Positions 7,050 to 13,909 of a stretch of DNA of 30,454 nucleotides are shown piece by piece (within the stretch, counting starts at the first letter, position 1; each line of letters opens with the position of its first letter). Location: the NCBI GenBank assembly GCA_900549455.1, contig UROM01000010.1, positions 1 through 30,454 of the forward strand. The letters run 5' to 3'. The DNA is from an uncultured Collinsella sp. (GTDB lineage: Bacteria > Actinomycetota > Coriobacteriia > Coriobacteriales > Coriobacteriaceae). The notes under the pieces are model-generated. The model saw only the letters and a program-made list of their open reading frames with translations, had not been told where the DNA came from and ran no database searches. The position numbers and the translations under genes were made by a program.

Positions 7050-7427
7050 TCACGCAGCTCCGCATGCGCCAACGTCCCCGATGCGATCAATCGGTTTTTC
7101 AACTACATCGAACCCAGCACCGAGTTCCCTCAAAAGCGAGCGCACCCGCTGGGCACAGTCATAATCGGCAAACGAGATACTCAGCATGCGCGCGACCTGG
7201 TTAGAAGCCCCAACTCCATAGAACTGCTCAAGCGCCACAAGTCCCTCGTGCGTCACAAAAGTCTCGACTACATGCGGCGACTCCTCAAAGCACCATTGGG
7301 TCAACGGACCCTCGCTCGTCTGCCGCACCACCAAACCACCCATACCGGATGGCTCACACGTAACCAGTAGGTGCTCCCCACCTTCATCGCTCTCAAACAA
7401 AACTACCCGCTCATCAAACAGCTCCAT
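7050..7427 (-). CDS. Hypothetical 125-residue protein, candidate SOS-regulated gene
   Basis: Starts at ATG 7427 behind AGGAAGGGG. It is small, acidic and soluble in appearance, with no signal peptide or membrane helix and no motif that I can name. Most of it is predicted beta-strand followed by a helix (YDCAQRVRSLLRELGAGF) and then EKPIDRIGD near the C-terminus, a pattern like small regulatory or adaptor domains. Upstream is a GAAC-N4-GTTC element overlapping the likely promoter, which suggests LexA control. It stands alone between serS (upstream on the same strand, with its own terminator) and tRNA-Arg. Confidence 0.7.
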   Translation of the reverse strand: MELFDERVVLFESDEGGEHLLVTCEPSGMGGLVVRQTSEGPLTQWCFEESPHVVETFVTHEGLVALEQFYGVGASNQVARMLSISFADYDCAQRVRSLLRELGAGFDVVEKPIDRIGDVGACGAA

Positions 7428-7460
7428 CGCATCCCCTTCCTCTCGCTTCTATTTAACAAA

Positions 7461-7500
7461 AGCATAGCAGGTAGTTGGCTGTATACAGAACGTTTGTTCG
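7461..7500 (-). promoter_or_regulatory. Promoter with LexA/SOS-box-like operator
   Basis: AGAACGTTTGTTCG at 7487-7500 fits the Gram-positive LexA (DinR) box CGAAC-N4-GTTCG at all positions but the first. A -10 candidate TATGCT lies at 7466-7461 on the minus strand; a 17-nt spacer places the -35 at 7484-7489, overlapping the box, so a bound repressor would block polymerase. Confidence 0.6.
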
Positions 7501-7547
7501 TGTGTTTTCTATTGAGCTGTCCGCACGATATGGTAAGGCTTTGCGCA

Positions 7548-7575
7548 CAAAAAAGGCGCCCCGGAAAGGGGCGCC
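7548..7575 (-). terminator. Terminator of serS
   Basis: Minus-strand perfect hairpin GGCGCCCC-TTTCC-GGGGCGCC followed by TTTTTTG, 25 bp after the serS stop. Confidence 0.92.
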
Positions 7576-7600
7576 CTCGCAAATCGCTTATGCAGGCAAC

Positions 7601-8884
7601 CTACGCAACCGGCTCGATCTTCTCGAGGCCACCCATGTAGGGACGAAGAACCTCGGGGATCGTGATGGTGCCGTCGGCGTTCTGGTAGTTCTCCAGAATG
7701 GCGGCCATGGTACGGCCAGCCGGCAGACCGGAACCGTTGAGGGTGTGCAGGTAGCGCGAACCCTTGAAGTTCTCGGGGTCGCGATACTTGATATTGGCGC
7801 GACGGGCCTGGAAGTCGCCGCAGTTGGAGCAGGAGCTGATCTCCTTGTAAGCGTTGTAGCTCGGCAACCAGACTTCGATGTCGTAGGTCTGACGGGCAGA
7901 GAAGCCCAGGTCGCCGGTGCACAGGCTAATCACGCGATACGGAAGGCCCAGCTGCTGCAGCAGGTACTCGGCCTCGGCGGTCATGCTCTCGAGCTCCTCG
8001 TCGGACTCCTCCGGCTTGGCAAACTTGACCATCTCGACCTTGTCGAACTCGTGCTGGCGGATGATGCCGCGGGTGTCGCGGCCGGCGGAGCCGGCCTCCT
8101 CACGGAAGCAGGGAGTGAAGGCAGTGTAGCGGCGCGGCAGGGTATCGGCGTCGAGGACCTCGCCGGCGTGCAGGTTGGTAAGCACGACCTCGGCGGTGGG
8201 GATCAGGAAGTTATCGCCCGAGACGTGATAGGCGTCGTCCTCGAACTTGGGCAGCTGACCCGTGCCGAACATAGTCTGACGCTTGACGACAATGGGCGGC
8301 CACCACTCCTTAAAGCCACGGCTGGTGTGCGTGTCGAGGAAGAAGTTGATGAGAGCGCGCTCCAAACGGGCGCCGGCGCCACCGAGAACGGTGAAGCGGC
8401 TGCCGGAGAGCTTGTTGCCGCGCTCGAAGTCGAGGATGTCGAGATCGGTGCCCAGATCCCAGTGCGGCTTAAAGTCGAAGTCGAACTCGCGCGGGGTGCC
8501 CCAACGACGGCGCTCGATGTTCTCGTCCTCGTCCTTGCCGTACGGCGTGGCCTCGCAAGGGATGTTGGGCAGGTGAGCCATGAAGTCGTACTGCTCCTGC
8601 TCGAGAGCGGTGCGGCGCTCGGCCAGACCGTCGATCTTCTCGTTGACGGCGCGCACGGCCTCCTTGGCGGCCTCGGCCTCGTCCTTCTTGCCCTCCTTCA
8701 TCAGGGCGCCGATCTTCTTGGACTCGGCATTACGCGTGGCCTGGAGCTCCTCGACCTCGGTGATGACGGCACGGCGCTCGTCGTCGAGCTCAAAGAACTT
8801 CTCGCGATCCCAAGACGTCTGGCGGTTAGCCATGGCGGTATCGATGGCATCGGGGTTCTCGCGAACAAACTTGATATCAAGCAT
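7601..8884 (-). CDS. serS: Seryl-tRNA synthetase
   Basis: Cytoplasmic class II aminoacyl-tRNA synthetase that charges tRNA-Ser with serine; 427 residues, the normal bacterial length. It has the N-terminal two-helix coiled-coil arm (~30-100, rich in Glu/Lys/Ala) that clamps the long variable arm of tRNA-Ser. Motif 2 is FTPCFREEAGSAGRDTRG and motif 3 is NGSGLPAGRTMAAILEN near the C-terminus. ATG 8884 (MLDIKFVREN) is preceded by CGGAGGATCTA; the frame extends 9 codons further without a better start. It is monocistronic, with its own terminator, and divergent from the small membrane-protein gene. Confidence 0.98.
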   Translation of the reverse strand: MLDIKFVRENPDAIDTAMANRQTSWDREKFFELDDERRAVITEVEELQATRNAESKKIGALMKEGKKDEAEAAKEAVRAVNEKIDGLAERRTALEQEQYDFMAHLPNIPCEATPYGKDEDENIERRRWGTPREFDFDFKPHWDLGTDLDILDFERGNKLSGSRFTVLGGAGARLERALINFFLDTHTSRGFKEWWPPIVVKRQTMFGTGQLPKFEDDAYHVSGDNFLIPTAEVVLTNLHAGEVLDADTLPRRYTAFTPCFREEAGSAGRDTRGIIRQHEFDKVEMVKFAKPEESDEELESMTAEAEYLLQQLGLPYRVISLCTGDLGFSARQTYDIEVWLPSYNAYKEISSCSNCGDFQARRANIKYRDPENFKGSRYLHTLNGSGLPAGRTMAAILENYQNADGTITIPEVLRPYMGGLEKIEPVA

Positions 8885-8995
8885 TAGATCCTCCGGCGAT
8901 ATACATTCCATTTAGGTTGCAACCTTGTACATGTATGGGCAAGTATATACTTATGAGCGTTTACGACCCAACCCAACTACGCAAGAAGGCACCCA

Positions 8996-9169
8996 ATGGA
9001 CGCAGTTTTTTCCTTTTTGTTTGGCACCCGTACCGGTTTTGCCATCCTTTTCGCCGGCGGCATCCTACTGTTTGCGATTCTTGCCTTCGTAATGGAGAAG
9101 CGCACCCATAAGCTCTACGTCGACCGCGGACCCAAATCCGAGGACGATCAAGACGGCTTCTGGGACTAA
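8996..9169 (+). CDS. Small single-pass membrane protein (57 residues)
   Basis: A short gene below usual length cut-offs. It starts at ATG 8996 with AGAAGG about 8 nt upstream and ends at TAA 9167-9169. Residues ~13-33 (GFAILFAGGILLFAILAFVM) form one membrane helix, followed by a basic stretch (EKRTHKLYVDRG) and an acidic tail (SEDDQDGFWD), so the C-terminus is likely cytoplasmic. Codon use matches the neighbours. A strong hairpin terminator follows. It is divergent from serS; a TATACT -10 candidate lies at 8946-8951. I do not recognise the family. Confidence 0.7.
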   Translation: MDAVFSFLFGTRTGFAILFAGGILLFAILAFVMEKRTHKLYVDRGPKSEDDQDGFWD

Positions 9170-9326
9170 CCTGCCAAAAAGGGACAGGTTTATTTTGGTC
9201 GGTTTTATCTGGGCAAACGCAAGCGCCCCGCAACTGGAATTGAGCCAGTTGCGGGGCGCTTTTCGCATATACGACAAAACCGCAGGAAATACCTGTCAAA
9301 ATAAACCTGTCCCTAAATGGCAGGTT
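9170..9326. repeat. Palindromic repeat element (MITE/REP-like) between small ORF and proC
   Basis: The outer arms 9170-9198 and 9297-9324 are imperfect inverted repeats sharing CCTGCCA and AGGGACAGGTTTATTTTG. Inside them lies a 17-bp perfect hairpin (9221-9261). The element begins one base after the small gene's stop codon and ends two bases before the proC stop codon. Outer terminal repeats around an inner palindrome resemble small non-autonomous mobile elements; this is an inference. Confidence 0.6.
9221..9263 (+). terminator. Terminator hairpin (plus strand, perhaps bidirectional)
   Basis: AAGCGCCCCGCAACTGG pairs perfectly with CCAGTTGCGGGGCGCTT across a 7-nt loop and is followed by TTTTC. 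It sits between convergent genes; the minus-strand T-tract is weaker. Confidence 0.85.
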
Positions 9327-10097
9327 TTACTGGAGGGTGGCGTCGATGGCCTTGACCAGGGCGCTGCGCATGCCAGCGTCCTCGAGCGCGACGACGCCCT
9401 TGATGGTGGCGCCACCGGGCGAGCATACGGCATCCTTCATCGCCGCAGGATGCTGACCGGTTGCAAGCTGCAGCTTTGCCGTGCCCAGCACCATCTGGCT
9501 CACAATGCGATAGGCATCGGCGCGCGGAATGCCGTGCTTGACGGCCGCGTCGCCCAGGGCCTCGATCGCCATGGCGACAAATGCCGGGGCGCAACCGCCC
9601 ACGGTACCGCCCACAAACAGCAGGCTCGTGTCGAGCTCGACGACGGTGCCAAGCTTACCGAGCAGGTCGAGCACCACGGCACGCTGCTCGCCGTTGAGCG
9701 TAGAGGACTTCTCGCAGGCGATGACGCCCTCGCCCACCGAAACCGGCGTGTTGGGCACCGTCGAGATATGCGCGACGCCCGGCAGAAGCTGTTCCCACTT
9801 GGCGCTATCCCACGTCCAGGCAACCGAAAGGACAACCTTGTCGGCAAGGGCGTCCTTGAGCGGAGCGAAGACCTTCTCGATCATATACGGTTTGACCGCA
9901 GCGACCACGATATCGGATGCGGCGACAACCTCCGCCGCATCACAGCAGGCAACCATCCCACGCGTCTCACAACGCTCAACCAAGGCGTCGTAGCGGCCCG
10001 CGCAGGCGCACATATCGCTCGCAGCCACACCGGCGGCGATCCAGCCATCGGCCATAGCGCTCGCCATATTGCCAAAACCGACAAATCCAATCTTCAT
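9327..10097 (-). CDS. proC: Pyrroline-5-carboxylate reductase
   Basis: Last enzyme of proline synthesis: reduces pyrroline-5-carboxylate to proline with NAD(P)H in the cytoplasm. The 256-residue protein begins with a Rossmann loop (GFGNMASAM, residues 7-15). The family regions are present: AVKPYMI (~66-72), VPNTPVSVGEG (~114-124), a variant of the GSGPAY segment (VGGCAPAFVA) and SPGGATIKG (~230-238). It is slightly shorter than the usual ~265-270 residues. It lies 73 bp downstream of rlmH on the same strand and may be cotranscribed with it. Its 3' end abuts the palindromic repeat element. Confidence 0.94.
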   Translation of the reverse strand: MKIGFVGFGNMASAMADGWIAAGVAASDMCACAGRYDALVERCETRGMVACCDAAEVVAASDIVVAAVKPYMIEKVFAPLKDALADKVVLSVAWTWDSAKWEQLLPGVAHISTVPNTPVSVGEGVIACEKSSTLNGEQRAVVLDLLGKLGTVVELDTSLLFVGGTVGGCAPAFVAMAIEALGDAAVKHGIPRADAYRIVSQMVLGTAKLQLATGQHPAAMKDAVCSPGGATIKGVVALEDAGMRSALVKAIDATLQ

Positions 10098-10170
10098 ATC
10101 TCATAGTCCTCTCAGACACGCTCTTCAAAACGAAGGCTATTGTCCCACGGCATTGTTTCGTATTGCCGAC

Positions 10171-10641
10171 CTATTTGTGATACGGCTCGCCACGGCTGAT
10201 CTTGCAGGCGCGGTAAACCTGCTCCAGCAGCACCACGCGCGCCAGGTTATGCGGCAAGGTAATGCGTCCAAAGCTGAGCATCTCGTCGGCTCGAGCGCGC
10301 ACGTCATCGCTCACGCCGTCCGATCCGCCGATTACAAAAGCGATGTCGCTGTTGCCTCGCAGCATGAGGTCATCGAGACGGGCCGAGAGCTCCTCGCTCG
10401 AACGCTCCTTGCCCTCGATAGCCAGCAGAATCACATGTGCCCGCGGTGGCAGAGCAGCAAGAATCGCCGCGCCTTCTTTGTCGCGCGCGGCATCCACGCC
10501 GCCCGCCTTGGCCGGATCGATATCGGCAACCTCGCGCATATCTACCTTGGCATAGGCACCTAGGCGTTTGGTGTACTCAGCGCACGCGTCCTTCCAAAAG
10601 CGCTCTTTGAGCTTACCAACGCAAACGACGGTGTATTTCAC
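10171..10641 (-). CDS. rlmH: 23S rRNA (pseudouridine-1915-N3)-methyltransferase
   Basis: SPOUT-class methyltransferase that modifies pseudouridine 1915 in helix 69 of 23S rRNA, using S-adenosylmethionine; it works on 70S ribosomes. 156 residues is the usual length. The knot region carries FVIGGSDGVSDDVR (~101-114) and the C-terminus LPHNLARVVLLEQVYRA-x-KI-x-GEPYHK (~133-156), which is diagnostic. ATG 10641 is 6 bp after the stop of the SPFH gene, so the two form one transcript. Confidence 0.97.
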   Translation of the reverse strand: MKYTVVCVGKLKERFWKDACAEYTKRLGAYAKVDMREVADIDPAKAGGVDAARDKEGAAILAALPPRAHVILLAIEGKERSSEELSARLDDLMLRGNSDIAFVIGGSDGVSDDVRARADEMLSFGRITLPHNLARVVLLEQVYRACKISRGEPYHK

Positions 10642-10647
10642 GCGCGT

Positions 10648-11586
10648 CTACTCCTTCGAATCGTTTTGCACTTTGTCGGCGGTCAACATCTGCTCGAACA
10701 TCGAGGCCGACTGCGAGAAATCGCTCGGCAGCACGACCGTCGAGGTTTTACCCGTGCGAGCGAACTCCGTCATCATCTCGGACCACTGCGTAAACATGAA
10801 CAGCTGGTTAGCCTCGTCGTTGCCGACGCCCGTCTCCTGGATAATCTCGAGCGAATCCTTGATGCCCAGCGCGATGGCTTTGCGCTGGTTGGCGATGCCT
10901 TCGCCTGCCTTTTCCATCGCCTCGGCCTCGGCGGTCGCCTCGGTGACACGCTTGATGCGGTCGGCCTCGGCGAGCTCCTGCGCAGCAGCGCGCTTGCGCT
11001 GGGCGGCGTTGATGTCGTTCATGGAGTTCTCGACCTCGGTTGGCAGCGCGATCTTGGTGATGAGTGTCGACACGAGGGTAAAGCCGTAGGCAGCCATCTG
11101 CTCGGACACGGTGGCGTTGACGTCCTTGGCGATGTCATCCTTCTTGGCAAAGACCTCATCGAGCGTGTAGACAGGGATGGAAGAGCGCAGGGCATCGGTG
11201 ATGAAATCGCGCATCTGGTCGACGGGCTCCTGCAGCATGTAGTAGCTCTTGTAGATACCCGAATCTGCCGGGCCGGCGCCCATGTCATAGCTCACGTGGT
11301 ACTGAGCAGAGACCTCAAGGCCGATGGTCACGTTGTCCTGGGTCTTAACGTCGATGCCGAAGCCGTTTTTCATAGTGCGCAGACTCACCGTGGCGGCCTT
11401 GCGGTCGATCACGGGCACCTTCATGTGGAAGCCCGCGTTGACGATGCGGTTAAACTTGCCCAGACGCTCGATGATCACGGCATGCTGCTGTTCAACGACA
11501 TAGCAGGCGTTGGGAAGCAGCAACAACAAAATGATGATGGGAAGCAGAAGGCTCGTAAGAGCAGCGATGATACCGGACAACAGCAT
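10648..11586 (-). CDS. SPFH/Band 7 membrane protein (stomatin/HflK-like)
   Basis: 312 residues from ATG 11586, preceded by AGAGGAG. A hydrophobic N-terminal segment (~3-27, LLLPIIILLLLLPNACYVV) anchors it. The SPFH domain follows (~28-190: AVIIERLGKFNRIVNAGFH, then VSLRTMKNGFGIDVKTQDN, split here as motifs). A charged Ala/Glu-rich coiled coil (~200-260, AEADRIKRVTEATAEAEA) and an acidic tail complete it. Such proteins assemble into ring scaffolds on the membrane, often with proteases or in lipid microdomains; the substrate here is unknown. It is the first gene of an apparent SPFH-rlmH(-proC) operon. Confidence 0.9.
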   Translation of the reverse strand: MLLSGIIAALTSLLLPIIILLLLLPNACYVVEQQHAVIIERLGKFNRIVNAGFHMKVPVIDRKAATVSLRTMKNGFGIDVKTQDNVTIGLEVSAQYHVSYDMGAGPADSGIYKSYYMLQEPVDQMRDFITDALRSSIPVYTLDEVFAKKDDIAKDVNATVSEQMAAYGFTLVSTLITKIALPTEVENSMNDINAAQRKRAAAQELAEADRIKRVTEATAEAEAMEKAGEGIANQRKAIALGIKDSLEIIQETGVGNDEANQLFMFTQWSEMMTEFARTGKTSTVVLPSDFSQSASMFEQMLTADKVQNDSKE

Positions 11587-11657
11587 GGTCTCTCCTCTGA
11601 TAGGCACACGTTGGCATTAGGATACCCGCACGAAGCAGCCACGCGACACCAACAGGA

Positions 11658-11720
11658 GGCCCATAACAAAAAGCCCCCATTACTGGGAGCTCTTTCAATC
11701 AATGGTGCGGGCGAAAGGAC
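11658..11720 (-). repeat. Truncated second copy of tRNA-Leu 3' end with its terminator
   Basis: This 63-bp stretch repeats 11859-11922 with only a few differences. It holds the terminator (11666-11696) and the last 18 nt of tRNA-Leu including CCA (11703-11720), but no upstream tRNA part. Similarity stops inside the acceptor/T-arm region. Confidence 0.85.
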
Positions 11721-11858
11721 GTCCGCGTATCTGCTTCGCGTATCTGCTTCGCGGATCCGCGCCGGCTTCGGCCGCCTGCCGGCGTCCTCGCCAGCTCGCT
11801 AAAAACGCTCCGCGTTTTCTTGACGCTCGCTCCTTCGCAGGTTCAAGTCCCTGCGATG
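11721..11858. other. Insert between the tRNA-Leu 3'-end direct repeats
   Basis: 138 bp with no gene. It contains two tandem 13-mers CGCGTATCTGCTT (11724-11736, 11737-11749), a GC-rich palindromic stretch around GCCGGC (11761-11784), a hairpin AAAACGC-TCC-GCGTTTT (11802-11818), and a plus-strand T-arm-like sequence CGCAGGTTCAAGTCCCTGCG (11836-11855). Within that, AGGTTCAAGTCC (11839-11850) is an exact inverted copy of 11919-11930 in tRNA-Leu. It looks like a remnant or very small element inserted at a tRNA 3' end. Confidence 0.6.
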
Positions 11859-11922
11859 GGCCCATAACAAAAAAGCCCCCATTGCTGGGAGCTCTTTCAT
11901 TTAATGGTGCGGGCGAAAGGAC
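11859..11922 (-). repeat. Original copy of the tRNA-Leu 3'-end/terminator repeat
   Basis: 64-bp partner of 11658-11720, one base longer in the A-tract; it includes the functional tRNA-Leu 3' terminus. The two copies are direct repeats, as att-like flanks would be. Confidence 0.85.
11868..11896 (-). terminator. Terminator of tRNA-Leu
   Basis: Minus-strand hairpin AGCTCCCA-GCAA-TGGGGGCT followed by TTTTTTG. A near-identical copy lies at 11666-11696. Confidence 0.82.
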
Positions 11923-11991
11923 TTGAACCTTCATGGGGTTGCCCCCATACGGACCTGAACCGTACGCGTCTGCCAATTCCGCCACGCCCGC
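11905..11991 (-). tRNA. tRNA-Leu (anticodon CAG)
   Basis: The 87-nt class II tRNA has acceptor GCGGGCG/CGCCCGC, anticodon stem TACGG/CCGTA with loop TTCAGGT (anticodon CAG), variable arm TGGGGGCAACCCCA, T-arm AAGGTTCAAGTCCTT and encoded CCA. It reads CUG. Confidence 0.96.
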
Positions 11992-12034
11992 GTGCAGGAA
12001 TTAGAATAACGGAGCACCATCGCGAACGCAAGAA

Positions 12035-12952
12035 CTATTTTTGAAAAAGTTTGCAGGCATTTTCCCAAGCTGCTCGCGCGATTGCCTCAGCATCCTCGCT
12101 GGTACGATCGACACGGTCGTTGACCAGCGTGTTTGCCGTGATAGAAATCATTGCCGGCTCGCACTCAAGACCACGAATGGGCTCCGGCGCCATATACGGG
12201 CAATCCGTCTCGAACAAAATGCGATCGAGCGGAGTTGCCGCAAACGCCTCGCGCACGTCGTCGTTGCGCTTAAAGGTGGCCGCGCCACCATAGGCGATAT
12301 AGCAGCCCAAACCCACAAAGCGCTCCATCGTGGCGCGATCCTCGCCAAAGCAGTGCAGCACGCAACCGGCCTGAGGCACACCCACCTCGCGCAGCACGTT
12401 GTACGCATCCATATGCGAGGTGCGCTCCCCATCCGAGTCCTCGTGCCGCAGGTGCAGCTCCACCGGCACATTGCGACGCACGGCAACCTCGAGCTGACGT
12501 GCCATGCAATCAATCTGCACGCTATGAGGCGCCGGCACGATGTCGTCGTCGTAATCCATGTGGTAGTCCAGACCGATTTCGCCGATGCCGACGCACAAAG
12601 GGTCATCAAGCGCAGCAACAACCTGCGCGTGAATGTCGTCGGTATAATCCGGCGCGCCATAGGGGTGAACGCCAGCGAGATACTTGATCTGCGGAATATC
12701 CCGCATCGGCAGAATTTCGCGCACCAGCCAGTCGCTATAGTCCGCCACGCTGCGCTTGTCGGCGATGGGGTCGAGCATCGTCACCAACAGGTCGACGCCC
12801 GCAGCTTTGGCGCGCACGAGCGTCTCGGGCACTTCTTTGCCCCAGAACGAAAGCAGATGCGCATGCGTGTCGGCAAGCGGTGCCAAGGGCACGGGACAAG
12901 CAACCGTCTTCTTTTTCTTGGTAAACGTCACGCCTTCGGCATTAGGCATCAT
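12035..12952 (-). CDS. tatD: TatD-family metal-dependent hydrolase (DNase-like)
   Basis: 305-residue TIM-barrel amidohydrolase-superfamily enzyme; family members are 3'-5' DNA exonucleases or related phosphoesterases that bind two divalent metals. The metal ligands are visible: DTHAHL (~28-33), GEIGLDYH (~120-127), ELHLRHED (~165-172), VLHCFGED (~197-204) and FETDCPY (~247-253). It has an N-terminal extension of about 25 residues containing KKKK. ATG 12952 overlaps the end of rsmA by 11 bp, so the two are translationally coupled; this places tatD after rsmA, reversed from the common metG-tatD-rsmA order. Confidence 0.93.
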   Translation of the reverse strand: MMPNAEGVTFTKKKKTVACPVPLAPLADTHAHLLSFWGKEVPETLVRAKAAGVDLLVTMLDPIADKRSVADYSDWLVREILPMRDIPQIKYLAGVHPYGAPDYTDDIHAQVVAALDDPLCVGIGEIGLDYHMDYDDDIVPAPHSVQIDCMARQLEVAVRRNVPVELHLRHEDSDGERTSHMDAYNVLREVGVPQAGCVLHCFGEDRATMERFVGLGCYIAYGGAATFKRNDDVREAFAATPLDRILFETDCPYMAPEPIRGLECEPAMISITANTLVNDRVDRTSEDAEAIARAAWENACKLFQK

Positions 12953-13802
12953 GGATTAGCTCCTGGGCCAGACGGACAAAGTCGGCAGCATCAAGCGTTT
13001 CGGCGCGCGTGGTGGGCGCGATATCGCAAGCCACAAAGGCAGAATCGAGCACGTCCTTGGCAAAGCCGTTGGCGCTCATGGAATTGCGGATGGTCTTGCG
13101 ACGCTGAGCAAATGCAGCGTCGATCACGCGGGCCACAAACTCGCGATCGAGTCCTTCGGGCACCACGCCGTCAACACGGTCGATACGCACGACGGCCGAG
13201 TCCACGTGCGGCGCCGGCATAAAGCAACGCGGCGGCACCTCAAAGCGACCCGTAACCTGCGCATACAGGCCGAGCTTTGCCGTATAGCCGCCATAGGTCT
13301 TGTTGCCGGGCACTGCGGCAATGCGATCGGCAACCTCCTTTTGAACCATGACGACGGCGCGCTTGAGCGCGGGCATCGTCTGGAAGAACTGCAGGATGAT
13401 CGTCGCCGCCACGTTATAGGGCAGGTTCGCGACAAATACCGTCGGCTCACCGCCCGCAACCTGCTCAATCTGCTCCGGCGTCACCTTGAGCGCGTCGCCC
13501 ATGATAAAGCGGAAGTTGGCGTAGTCGGCGGCGTGGGCATCGAGCACCGGTTCGAGCTCGGGATCTGCCTCGATCGACGTGACGCACGCCGCCTCCTGCA
13601 GCAGCGCAAGCGTGAGCGTGCCAACGCCCGGGCCAACCTCGAGCACGCGCTCATCGCCCGCAAGCTCGGAAAGCTCGCAAATGCGCTCAATTATATGGTT
13701 GTCGATCAGGAAGTTCTGGCCCAGGCGATGCTTGGTCGCAAGGCCAAACTCCTCCAGCAGCTCCCTTGTTGCCGTGGGGCTTGCCAAAGGCGAAGTTGTC
13801 AT
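12942..13802 (-). CDS. rsmA: 16S rRNA dimethyladenosine transferase
   Basis: RsmA/KsgA dimethylates A1518 and A1519 in the 3' hairpin of 16S rRNA during small-subunit maturation, using S-adenosylmethionine. The 286-residue protein has the family entry KHRLGQNFLID (~23-33), SAM motif I EVGPGVGTLT (~56-65) and catalytic motif IV NLPYNV (~125-130), with a C-terminal helical domain. ATG 13802 has AGGAGG 6 nt upstream. It follows metG after a hairpin terminator and overlaps tatD downstream. Confidence 0.97.
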   Translation of the reverse strand: MTTSPLASPTATRELLEEFGLATKHRLGQNFLIDNHIIERICELSELAGDERVLEVGPGVGTLTLALLQEAACVTSIEADPELEPVLDAHAADYANFRFIMGDALKVTPEQIEQVAGGEPTVFVANLPYNVAATIILQFFQTMPALKRAVVMVQKEVADRIAAVPGNKTYGGYTAKLGLYAQVTGRFEVPPRCFMPAPHVDSAVVRIDRVDGVVPEGLDREFVARVIDAAFAQRRKTIRNSMSANGFAKDVLDSAFVACDIAPTTRAETLDAADFVRLAQELIHDA

Positions 13803-13832
13803 AGTTGCCTCCTTAGCATGGTGGCGGCGTCT

Positions 13833-13870
13833 TGAAACAAAAGGGCATGGACCGTTGCGGCCATGCCCTT
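13833..13870 (-). terminator. Terminator-like hairpin after metG
   Basis: Minus-strand AAGGGCATGG pairs with CCATGCCCTT across a 10-nt loop, followed by TTTTGTTTC. It lies in the 107-bp metG-rsmA gap and may reduce read-through into rsmA. Confidence 0.7.
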
Positions 13871-13909
13871 ACATCTACACAGCAAATTGCCGATATGGCG
13901 CGCGGCGTC

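Noticed and set aside
7475..8887. 470-codon plus-strand frame across serS
   Set aside because: Antisense shadow of serS codon bias; serS motifs are unambiguous on the minus strand.
11724..11749. CRISPR-like repeat
   Set aside because: Only two adjacent 13-mers without spacers and no cas genes; no CRISPR array is visible anywhere.
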